Below, one piece after another: positions 8,329-15,066 of a DNA stretch of 29,571 bases. Source of the stretch: FEN-1297 sp964498065 (GTDB taxonomy: Bacteria; Bacteroidota; Ignavibacteria; Ignavibacteriales; Ignavibacteriaceae); contig CAZCFZ010000046.1 of the NCBI GenBank assembly GCA_964498065.1, forward strand, positions 1-29,571, written 5' to 3'. The position numbers and the translations under genes were made by a program. The notes under the pieces are model-generated. The model did not search any database, was not told the DNA's origin, and saw only the letters and a list, made by a program, of their open reading frames with translations. The first letter of the stretch is position 1. Each line of letters begins with the position of its first letter.

Positions 8329-9180
8329 TTATTGATATTTGAAAAAACCTTCTCCGTTTTTTCTACCTAATTTTTTAGCGGCAACCATCTTTTTTAGCAA
8401 CGGGCACGGTCGGTATTTGGGATCATTAAATCCGTTGTATAGAACCTCCATTATAGCTAAACAAACATCCAGACCGATAAAATCAGCCAATGTTAAAGGT
8501 CCCATAGGATGATTCATCCCTAATTTCATTACAGTATCAATGTCTTCAGCTGAAGCTACACCTTCCATTAATGCAAAAACAGCCTCATTAATCATAGGCA
8601 TTAGAATTCTGTTAGAAATGAATCCGGGATAATCAAAAACCTCAACTGGAACTTTATCAAGCTTTAGTGCCAATTCTTTAATAGTATTAAATGTATTATC
8701 TGAGGTCGAGTAACCTCTAATAATTTCGACTAATTTCATAACCGGTACCGGATTCATAAAGTGCATGCCTATAAATTTATCGGGCCTATTTAATGCCGAT
8801 AATTCAGTTATGGAGATTGAAGATGTATTGGAAGCAAAAATAGATTCGGACTTAACTAAGCTCTGCAATTGATTAAATATACTCAGCTTAGCCTCTTTAT
8901 TTTCATAAATAGCTTCAATAATTAAATCAGAATCCGGAGGAATATTTTCAACACCTGCAATTTTGTTGATTTTGCTTATTGCCCTTTTTTTATCTTCTTC
9001 CGAAATTAACCCTTTTTTAATTTGCCTATCTAAATTTTTAGCTATAACAGCTAAGGCTTTATCTGCTAATTCATTATCCATTTCAATTAAATTAACATTA
9101 AAGTCCTTTAACGCGAAAACATGGACAATACCATTGCCCATTGTTCCGCCTCCAATAACCGAAACTTTATTAATTTCCAT
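8329..9180 (-). CDS. 3-hydroxyacyl-CoA (3-hydroxybutyryl-CoA) dehydrogenase
   Basis: An NAD(P)-dependent cytoplasmic enzyme that interconverts 3-hydroxyacyl-CoA and 3-ketoacyl-CoA. The N-terminal Rossmann fold has GGGTMG (10-15) followed by an acidic residue at the end of strand 2 (Glu33-Met-Asp35), which suggests NAD. SNTSS (117-121) and the GMHFMNPVPVMKLVE segment carry the catalytic pair His140 and Glu152. The C-terminal helical domain (about 185-283) contains the GPLTLADFIGLD motif. At 283 residues it is a stand-alone Hbd/PaaH-type enzyme, not a fused FadB. The thiolase gene ends 17 nt upstream, so the pair likely makes or breaks down acetoacetyl- and 3-hydroxybutyryl-CoA. No crotonase is present in the window, so direction and end product are open. 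Confidence 0.93.
   Translation of the reverse strand: MEINKVSVIGGGTMGNGIVHVFALKDFNVNLIEMDNELADKALAVIAKNLDRQIKKGLISEEDKKRAISKINKIAGVENIPPDSDLIIEAIYENKEAKLSIFNQLQSLVKSESIFASNTSSISITELSALNRPDKFIGMHFMNPVPVMKLVEIIRGYSTSDNTFNTIKELALKLDKVPVEVFDYPGFISNRILMPMINEAVFALMEGVASAEDIDTVMKLGMNHPMGPLTLADFIGLDVCLAIMEVLYNGFNDPKYRPCPLLKKMVAAKKLGRKNGEGFFKYQ
8341..8363. repeat. 8-bp perfect inverted repeat at convergent gene ends
   Basis: GAAAAAAC (8341-8348) and GTTTTTTC (8356-8363) are exact reverse complements around a 7-nt spacer. They lie inside the last codons of the dehydrogenase gene, just past the convergent hypothetical gene. Only two GC pairs support the stem, so as a bidirectional terminator it would be weak. 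It may simply reflect Lys-Asn and Phe-Phe codons. Confidence 0.4.
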
Positions 9181-9197
9181 AGATTATAGACCATAAA

Positions 9198-10376
9198 TTA
9201 TTTGTAATTTTTAACAATTAAAGCTGATGCTTCCCCACCCCCGATACATAAAGAGGCAAGACCATACTGAGAATTCCTTTTTTTCATTTCATGAATTAAG
9301 GTTACCAATATCCTTGCTCCGCTTGCTCCTATCGGATGTCCAAGTGCGACTGCACCGCCGTTTACATTAATTTTAGACGGATCTAGCCCCAATAGTTTAT
9401 TAACTGCTAATGAAACGATAGCAAAGGCCTCATTTATTTCAAACAAATCAATTTCTTCTTTTTTCATGTTTGCCTTTGTCAAAACTTTATTTATTGCATC
9501 AGCCGGTGCTGTTGTAAATTCGATCGGTGCTTTTGCAGCTGAACTTTGTGTAACAATTTCAACCAATGGCTTTAAACCCAATTTCTTAGCTTTTTCCTCG
9601 CTCATTACAATTAATGCTGCTGCTCCATCATTTATACTGGATGCATTTGCAGCCGTTACAACTCCATCTTTTGCAAAGACAGGTCTTAACTTTGGTACTT
9701 TTTCGAAATTAACCTTTGTTGGCTCTTCATCGATTTCAACATAATTTTCACCAGTTCTAGACTTAATGGGGACTTTTACAATCTCATCAATAAATCTATC
9801 GGTTTTTTGTGCTTCAATTGCTTTTTTGTACGAGTTAACGGCAAATTCATCTAGCTGCTCTCGGGTAAAGTGAAAATCTTTTGCACACGATTCTGCACAA
9901 CTTCCCATGTGAATATTGTTATAAACATCCCATAGTCCGTCTTTAATCATCGAATCCACCACTTCCCCATTGCCAAGCCTATAACCATTTCTGGCATTTG
10001 CTAAAAGGTAAGGAGCATTGCTCATACTTTCCTGGCCGCCGGCAATAATAATTTCGGCATCATCGCATAATATCGCTTGTTGAGCAAGCATTACGGCTTT
10101 AAGTCCGCTTCCGCACATTTTATTTATAGTTAAACATTCTGTTTTGTTAGGCAGACCTGAAAAAATTGCTGCTTGCCTTGCAGGTGCTTGACCCTGTCCG
10201 GCAGTTAATACATTTCCGAATATTACTTCATCAATAAGGTTGATGTCAATTTTAGAATCGTTTAAGACACTTTTAATAGCCTCACTCCCCAGTTGAGCGG
10301 CGCTTAATGATGATAGTGAACCATTAAATGAGCCGATCGGTGTTCTTTTGGCGGTCGTAATAACTACTTTTTTCAT
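9198..10376 (-). CDS. Acetyl-CoA C-acetyltransferase (biosynthetic-type thiolase)
   Basis: Thiolase II, which condenses two acetyl-CoA to acetoacetyl-CoA or runs the reverse cleavage. At 392 residues it has the normal length. Active-site residues are all present: nucleophile Cys88 in KMCGSGLKA, His347 in GHPIGASGARI and Cys377 in CIGGGEASA; the EINEAFA motif lies near 314. The gene is first in a two-gene operon with the 3-hydroxyacyl-CoA dehydrogenase. A GGGGATC run just before the ATG could serve as ribosome site. The 99-nt upstream gap (10377-10475) is AT-rich and should hold the promoter, but I cannot pick one. Long-chain FadA is an alternative on family grounds; length and partner gene favour the acetoacetyl-CoA enzyme. 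Confidence 0.94.
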   Translation of the reverse strand: MKKVVITTAKRTPIGSFNGSLSSLSAAQLGSEAIKSVLNDSKIDINLIDEVIFGNVLTAGQGQAPARQAAIFSGLPNKTECLTINKMCGSGLKAVMLAQQAILCDDAEIIIAGGQESMSNAPYLLANARNGYRLGNGEVVDSMIKDGLWDVYNNIHMGSCAESCAKDFHFTREQLDEFAVNSYKKAIEAQKTDRFIDEIVKVPIKSRTGENYVEIDEEPTKVNFEKVPKLRPVFAKDGVVTAANASSINDGAAALIVMSEEKAKKLGLKPLVEIVTQSSAAKAPIEFTTAPADAINKVLTKANMKKEEIDLFEINEAFAIVSLAVNKLLGLDPSKINVNGGAVALGHPIGASGARILVTLIHEMKKRNSQYGLASLCIGGGEASALIVKNYK

Positions 10377-10475
10377 TTGATCCCCGTAATCGTTAAAAAT
10401 ACTAACTAAATGTTACTAAATATTTTTTAAAATTAAAACCTATAAATTATTTATTCATCTTCTATACTGGTTTTT

Positions 10476-11594
10476 TCAAACTGGAAAAGTCAAAATTGAA
10501 ATCTCATAGACAATATTCAAAACAATTAAATTTAAATTAATATTATTCCGGATTACAGAAGCTAAGTTTTCTAATTTGGAAACTAAGCGATTAATACTAA
10601 CGTCAGGGAATTTTTTATTAAATTTTTGTATTGTCTCAACATAATCTCGAAAATAAATATTTTCATTTCCATATCTGTATTTCTGAACATCATTTAACCA
10701 TATGATAATCATGTTTATAAGTAATTTAATTAATTCGGAATTATTGTCTGCAAGAAGTTCGGCGAATTCATTCAATGCCGAATGAAACTTTTTACCGAAA
10801 GAATATCTGAGGATTAAAATCGTTTTTTCGAGCAGGTCTTCAAATTCATTTTCCAATAGCATTAATGCATTGTTAACAGAGCCGCCGGAAAAAGGAGCAA
10901 TTTTTACAGCTAAGGATCTTTCAAAGTTAAAATGAGAAATTAAAATTTTTGTAATATCCTCGTTACTTAATGGTTGAAAATTTATAACCCAGCATCTTGA
11001 TCTAATAGTTTCACGTAAAATATTGGGGAAAGGTGTCGTGAGTATAAAAATTACACCTTCGGGAGGTTCTTCCAGGCTTTTTAAAAGTGCATTTTGAGCT
11101 TCTTCATTCATTAAATGAGCGTCGGATATCAAAACAATTCTATAAACAACATCAGAGTAATCATATGATAAAAATTTTTTAATATCCCGAATACTGCTGA
11201 TTTTAATATTAGAAGCACGGGGAATTTTTAATTTACGGTATGGATTCTGAATTTTTTTAGATAACTCTTCCTTTATAACCTGAATTTCATCTAAGCTCAA
11301 TTTCTCCATAGGACCTGTGGTATCAGATTCATTTTTGCCCCTGGGCAGCGGAAATATAAATTTGATATATGGTTCAGAAAAATTAGATATTAAATTATTT
11401 ACATGTTGAGATTTATCAAAATTTAAAAATTTTAAGTTCAAAGCTTGTGCAAATCTAACGGCAGTAAAATCCTTCCCGGTTCCTTCAATTCCGCTAAATA
11501 ATATTGCATGAGGTATTTTAGATGAGTTTATAATGTTATTTAAAATTTCTTTAACAATTGATTGTCCGTATATTCCATTCCAGTTAGTACTCAT
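10476..11594 (-). CDS. holB: DNA polymerase III delta' subunit (clamp loader)
   Basis: The clamp-loader subunit that, with delta and gamma/tau, opens the sliding clamp on primed DNA. The N-terminal AAA+ domain has a P-loop-like GIEGTGKD near residues 35-42, an SDAHLMNEEAQNALLKSLEEPP-type stretch (quoted in parts: SDAHLMN, NALLKSLEEPP) near 142-163 and the SRC motif that supplies the arginine finger. The C-terminal part is the helical collar domain. The only cysteine I see is the one in SRC, so the four-cysteine zinc module usual in bacterial gamma and delta' proteins is missing; that region (about residues 50-90) is replaced by polar and aromatic sequence. The ATG lies only 5 nt after a terminator T-tract and no Shine-Dalgarno is visible, so its promoter and leader are unclear. 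Confidence 0.85.
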   Translation of the reverse strand: MSTNWNGIYGQSIVKEILNNIINSSKIPHAILFSGIEGTGKDFTAVRFAQALNLKFLNFDKSQHVNNLISNFSEPYIKFIFPLPRGKNESDTTGPMEKLSLDEIQVIKEELSKKIQNPYRKLKIPRASNIKISSIRDIKKFLSYDYSDVVYRIVLISDAHLMNEEAQNALLKSLEEPPEGVIFILTTPFPNILRETIRSRCWVINFQPLSNEDITKILISHFNFERSLAVKIAPFSGGSVNNALMLLENEFEDLLEKTILILRYSFGKKFHSALNEFAELLADNNSELIKLLINMIIIWLNDVQKYRYGNENIYFRDYVETIQKFNKKFPDVSINRLVSKLENLASVIRNNINLNLIVLNIVYEISILTFPV

Positions 11595-11599
11595 AAGCT

Positions 11600-11624
11600 A
11601 AAAAAAAGGCGCTTAATGCGCCTT
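11600..11624 (-). terminator. Rho-independent terminator between DUF2795 gene and holB
   Basis: On the minus strand a 7-bp perfect stem AAGGCGC (11624-11618) / GCGCCTT (11612-11606) with loop ATTAA is followed by eight T residues ending at 11600. It starts 3 nt after the stop codon of the DUF2795 gene. It is the strongest terminator in the window and leaves only 5 nt before the holB ATG. Confidence 0.9.
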
Positions 11625-11627
11625 AAA

Positions 11628-11849
11628 TTAATAATCATCTTCATTATAAAAAAAGTCTTCATCTGACGGATAGTCAGGCCAGATATCTTCAATTGACTCG
11701 TATGGTTCATCCGAATCCTCTAGTTCAATTAAATTTTCAACCACTTCATAAGGTGCCCCAATTCTTTCGGCATAATCAATCAATTCCTCTTTCGTTGCTG
11801 GCCATGGAGCATCATCCAAATATGAAGCAAGTTCAATGGTCCAAATCAT
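11628..11849 (-). CDS. DUF2795 family small acidic protein
   Basis: A 73-residue protein with a DUF2795-type core, PWPATKEELIDYAERIGAP at about residues 15-33, which is a short helical unit of unknown function. The protein is extremely acidic: I count 24 Asp/Glu against 2 Lys/Arg, with a C-terminal tail of mostly Asp, Glu, Tyr and Phe. There is no signal peptide or membrane segment, so it should be cytoplasmic. GGAGAG lies a few nt before the ATG as a ribosome site. It follows the M23 peptidase gene by 21 nt and is the last gene before a strong terminator. The family assignment rests on motif memory; the biochemical role is unknown. Confidence 0.82.
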   Translation of the reverse strand: MIWTIELASYLDDAPWPATKEELIDYAERIGAPYEVVENLIELEDSDEPYESIEDIWPDYPSDEDFFYNEDDY

Positions 11850-11870
11850 AAAGTTCTCTCCACAAATAGT

Positions 11871-12797
11871 TTAGTTCTTGCTCGTTAACTCAAAGAAGCC
11901 TAGATCTCCAAAGAAAAATTGATCAGGATTTAAAGCTATGCCATTATGACGAACTTCATAATGTAAATGAGGACCTGTTGATAATCCCGTATCGCCTGTT
12001 TTAGCTATTTCTTGCCCCCTTTTAACTCTTTGTCCCTCTTTAACCTCAGCTTTTGATAAATGCGCGTAAACTGTTTCATAACCAAAACCATGATTTATTT
12101 CTACTGCTAATCCATATCCGCCGCGGTGGCCTACAAATTTTATTACACCGTTTCCTGTAGCATAAACAGGTGTACCTACTTCGGCTTCAAAATCAATTCC
12201 CTCATGCATTCTAAGTATGTGAAGAATAGGATGCATTCGCATTCCAAATCCATCCGTAACTCTGCCTAAACAAGGCCTAATTGCCGGAATTGCGGCAAAA
12301 AGCTTTTTGTTTTCTTTTAATTTAGCAGAAATTTCAACATACTGTTCTTTTTCAAATGCTACTTTTCTCGTAACATTATCAACCAACGACAAAACTTGCT
12401 TAAGCTTTTCCTCAGTCGGATTATTTAAAAAATCCACCGAATTATCGAACGATCCTCCACCAATTCCCAGCATATTCTCATCCCTGGATATAGGCGAAAG
12501 ATTAGCGGCTATTCTTAAATCATTATTTATTTTGGATAAGCTATCCAAAGAATTATTGAGAGTTTGAAACTTAACCATCATGTTACCCAAATTATAACGC
12601 AATTCCTTATTTTCTTCTTTCAAAGAACGTAAGCTTCTTTGGGAATTCGTTACATTGTTAATAAAATAATAACTTCCGAATATTATAGAGCTAAACAGAA
12701 TGACAGACATAGAAAAGTATATAGTCAGTTTAGCTTTATAATTTCGTATCTCAATAAACTGAAGTTTCGACTTGGAAAAGTAATATAATTTTTTCAT
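11871..12797 (-). CDS. M23 family metallopeptidase, membrane-anchored
   Basis: A 308-residue LytM/M23 peptidase acting on cell-wall peptide crosslinks in the periplasm, or regulating cell-wall hydrolases. A short basic cytoplasmic tail precedes one membrane helix (about 25-45). A coiled-coil-like segment follows (about 50-95), then a second helical stretch (about 125-165). The M23 domain (about 178-300) keeps its zinc ligands and catalytic residues: His189, H198xxxD202, His246 and HLH at 277-279. Because the residues are intact it should be an active enzyme, unlike the degenerate EnvC/NlpD-type activators. A TTGACA-type promoter is visible directly upstream, so the gene may start a unit with the DUF2795 gene. 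Confidence 0.92.
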   Translation of the reverse strand: MKKLYYFSKSKLQFIEIRNYKAKLTIYFSMSVILFSSIIFGSYYFINNVTNSQRSLRSLKEENKELRYNLGNMMVKFQTLNNSLDSLSKINNDLRIAANLSPISRDENMLGIGGGSFDNSVDFLNNPTEEKLKQVLSLVDNVTRKVAFEKEQYVEISAKLKENKKLFAAIPAIRPCLGRVTDGFGMRMHPILHILRMHEGIDFEAEVGTPVYATGNGVIKFVGHRGGYGLAVEINHGFGYETVYAHLSKAEVKEGQRVKRGQEIAKTGDTGLSTGPHLHYEVRHNGIALNPDQFFFGDLGFFELTSKN

Positions 12798-12810
12798 AAA
12801 TAGAGAGCGG

Positions 12811-12839
12811 AATCTATAAAATTAAGAAATATTTGTCAA
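12811..12839 (-). promoter_or_regulatory. Candidate sigma-70-type promoter for the M23 gene
   Basis: On the minus strand TTGACA (12839-12834) is a perfect -35 box, followed after 17 nt by TAGATT (12816-12811). A better -10 sequence, TATAGA (12818-12813), would leave a 15-nt spacer. It lies in the 58-nt gap between hprK and the M23 gene, with the transcript start expected 10-15 nt before the ATG. Not experimentally shown. Confidence 0.5.
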
Positions 12840-12855
12840 GTTGATTTATTAAAAT

Positions 12856-13866
12856 TTATTCAAAATCATGTTCAAAATAATCTACACCTCTTATGGTATC
12901 CTTAGCTTTACCTTTAAGACGTGTTGTTAATCTTTGCTGAAAATACCCCGCCGCATCATATCCATAATGCTTCAAAAGGTAATTTAAGCTAATTACTTCC
13001 GAAATAACAGTAATATTTTTACCCGGTAATATGGGCAATTTAATATATGGAATTTCAATATTGGAAATTTTTAGAACTTCACCGTCAAGACCGGTCCTTG
13101 TATAATTAGCCTTATCGTCCCAAACCTCAAGTTCCACAATTATTTCCAGCCTTTTTTGGTATCTAATTGCTCTAATTCCGAACATTCTTTCCACATCAAT
13201 TAAACCCAATCCCCTTATTTCCATAAAATGTTTAACCAAATTAGTTCCGGAGCCTATTAAAAGCCCTTCACCTTTTTTAGTTAAGATGATTATATCGTCG
13301 GCAACCAGTCTATGCCCTCTTTCAATTAAATCGAGAGCTACTTCGCTTTTACCTATACCGGATTTTCCAACAAATAACATACCAACACCATATACATCAA
13401 CAAAAGAACCATGGATTGAGATTCTGGGCGCAAATTGGTCATCTAGAAAATCTCCTACAAGATAAACCAACTTAGTCGTGTCAAATTCGGAACCAAAAAG
13501 CGGTATATTTCTCTTATTTGCAATATCCGTTAATATTTGAAAAGGTTTATTATTATCGGTTAAAATTATGCATGGAATATCAAATTTAAAAAGCCTCTCA
13601 AGAGTCTTTTTCTTTTCACTATCGGACAGCGATGCTAAATAATGCATCTCGGTATTACCGAAAATTTGCACTCTGGAGTATGAAAATAGATCTAAAAATC
13701 CGGCTAATGCCAGGCCCGGCCTATATAAATTTTGATCATGAATTTTTTTATTAAAGCCGGATCTATCCGAATATAATTTTAATTTGAATTTCTCTTTTAC
13801 ATTATTATAAAGAAATTCAACGGTTATATATTCTTTCCTAGATATTGACTTTTGATCAATTTTCAT
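12856..13866 (-). CDS. hprK: HPr kinase/phosphorylase
   Basis: A 336-residue bifunctional enzyme that phosphorylates and dephosphorylates the regulatory serine of HPr-like proteins. The N-terminal domain (about 1-130) is followed by the kinase domain. His152 (IHG) matches the conserved catalytic-region histidine. The Walker A loop GKSGIGKSE is at 167-175, Asp190-Asp191 follow in VADDIII, and the family signature region MEIRGLGLIDV is intact. The start overlaps the hpf stop as TAATG, so translation of the two is probably coupled. No HPr, enzyme I or sugar permease gene is in the window. In FCB genomes HprK is known without a full sugar PTS, so a purely regulatory role is plausible but inferred. 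Confidence 0.93.
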   Translation of the reverse strand: MKIDQKSISRKEYITVEFLYNNVKEKFKLKLYSDRSGFNKKIHDQNLYRPGLALAGFLDLFSYSRVQIFGNTEMHYLASLSDSEKKKTLERLFKFDIPCIILTDNNKPFQILTDIANKRNIPLFGSEFDTTKLVYLVGDFLDDQFAPRISIHGSFVDVYGVGMLFVGKSGIGKSEVALDLIERGHRLVADDIIILTKKGEGLLIGSGTNLVKHFMEIRGLGLIDVERMFGIRAIRYQKRLEIIVELEVWDDKANYTRTGLDGEVLKISNIEIPYIKLPILPGKNITVISEVISLNYLLKHYGYDAAGYFQQRLTTRLKGKAKDTIRGVDYFEHDFE

Positions 13867-14168
13867 TATCTGACTCGTGAAGTTCTTTTAGTTTTTAATT
13901 TTTTTAATTGTCTAGATAGTTTTTCAATTGCGGCACTAACTGATTTTTTGAAATCATCCGATTCTTCAGTTGCTGTTAATGTTTGCCCCGGAACTTTAAT
14001 TATTATCTCCGCAGACTTTATACTGTCTTTTGAATTTTGAAAACTGAGTATTACATCAACATCTAATATATCGTCATAAAATTTTTCAAGTGAGTTAACT
14101 TCTCCGGTAATAAAATTTTTTAATGTGTCATGTGCTTTAAATTTTCTTGCAGTTATTGCTATGTTCAT
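13866..14168 (-). CDS. hpf: Ribosome hibernation promoting factor, short form
   Basis: A 100-residue RaiA/HPF protein with the beta-alpha-beta-beta-beta-alpha character of the family. It starts MNIAITARKFKAHDTLK and ends in a Lys/Arg-rich helix (about 85-100) suited to binding 16S rRNA in the decoding region. It lacks the C-terminal dimerisation domain of long HPF, so 100S formation would need another factor. AAGGGAAG lies about 5 nt before the ATG as ribosome site. The gene sits 16 nt after the recombinase and overlaps hprK by one base. Xer followed by this protein is an arrangement I know from Bacteroidota. Confidence 0.9.
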   Translation of the reverse strand: MNIAITARKFKAHDTLKNFITGEVNSLEKFYDDILDVDVILSFQNSKDSIKSAEIIIKVPGQTLTATEESDDFKKSVSAAIEKLSRQLKKLKTKRTSRVR

Positions 14169-14184
14169 ATATACTTCCCTTTCA

Positions 14185-15066
14185 TTAGGATTTTGGATGA
14201 GCTTTTTTATATGTTGACTTTAATCTTTCCACACTAACATGAGTGTATATTTGAGTTGTAGAGAGATTTTCATGCCCAAGAATTTCTTTAACGGCACGTA
14301 AATCCGCTCCATTGTCCAGCATGTGTGTAGCTGCACTATGTCTTAAAACGTGCGGACTTTTTCTTTTTATATCCGTAACTTTTCCCAGATATTTTGCAAC
14401 AATCCTATGAACCAATCTAGGATAAATTCTTTCTCCTTCCTTATTAGTTAAAAGTGCCGAACCTGATTTTGTACTAATTTTATTCTTTAGATAGTCATTA
14501 ATAATTTTCAATGATTTATCCCCTACCGGGACTATTCTTGTTTTATTCCCTTTGCCCAGTACTTTTAAAGTTTTTTCATTTAGATCCAAATCAATAAAAT
14601 TTAAACTGCATAATTCAGATACGCGAAGCGCACAGCCGTATAATAATTCAAATATTACTTTTACCAAATTAGGATCATTATCATTTTCATCGGCAAGTTT
14701 ATAAATCTCCAGTATTGAATCTGTTGACGTAACCTCTGGCAATTTTCTTTTTGCTTTCGGATTTGATATTAAAATGACCGGATTGGTTTCAATATAATTT
14801 TGCAGGTAAGCGTATTTAAACATTCCCCTAACAGCGGCAAGTTTTCGTGAAATTGATTTTTTATCCAAACCCTTTTCATTAAGCGTCATTAAAAAAGTTT
14901 TAACAAACTTTTCCGAGATATCCGCAACATTCTCTTTTGAGTAATCATTACAATAATTTATAAGATCGTTTAAATCTTCCGTATAAGATTTAACAGTATT
15001 TAAAGAATATCTTTTTATATTCTTTATATCCTCAAGATACTCTTTGGCTAAGCTATTTATTTTCAT
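14185..15066 (-). CDS. Tyrosine recombinase XerC/XerD
   Basis: A 293-residue site-specific recombinase that should resolve chromosome dimers at dif. The N-terminal SAM-like DNA-binding domain (about 1-95) is followed by the catalytic domain with the full set: Arg148 (ALRVSEL), Lys172 (GKGNKTR), His239 and Arg242 (HVLRH), His265 (LGHENL) and nucleophile Tyr274. I place the start at ATG 15066 because it overlaps the topA stop as TGATG and has GAAGGAG just before it; a TTG one codon earlier is possible. XerC and XerD cannot be told apart by eye. The topA-xer-hpf setting argues for the host enzyme and against a phage integrase. Confidence 0.9.
   Translation of the reverse strand: MKINSLAKEYLEDIKNIKRYSLNTVKSYTEDLNDLINYCNDYSKENVADISEKFVKTFLMTLNEKGLDKKSISRKLAAVRGMFKYAYLQNYIETNPVILISNPKAKRKLPEVTSTDSILEIYKLADENDNDPNLVKVIFELLYGCALRVSELCSLNFIDLDLNEKTLKVLGKGNKTRIVPVGDKSLKIINDYLKNKISTKSGSALLTNKEGERIYPRLVHRIVAKYLGKVTDIKRKSPHVLRHSAATHMLDNGADLRAVKEILGHENLSTTQIYTHVSVERLKSTYKKAHPKS

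Noticed and set aside
14185..15066. Recombinase as a sign of an integrated phage or island
   Set aside because: It sits between topA and hpf in a housekeeping order, with no attachment repeats, phage genes or change in base composition.
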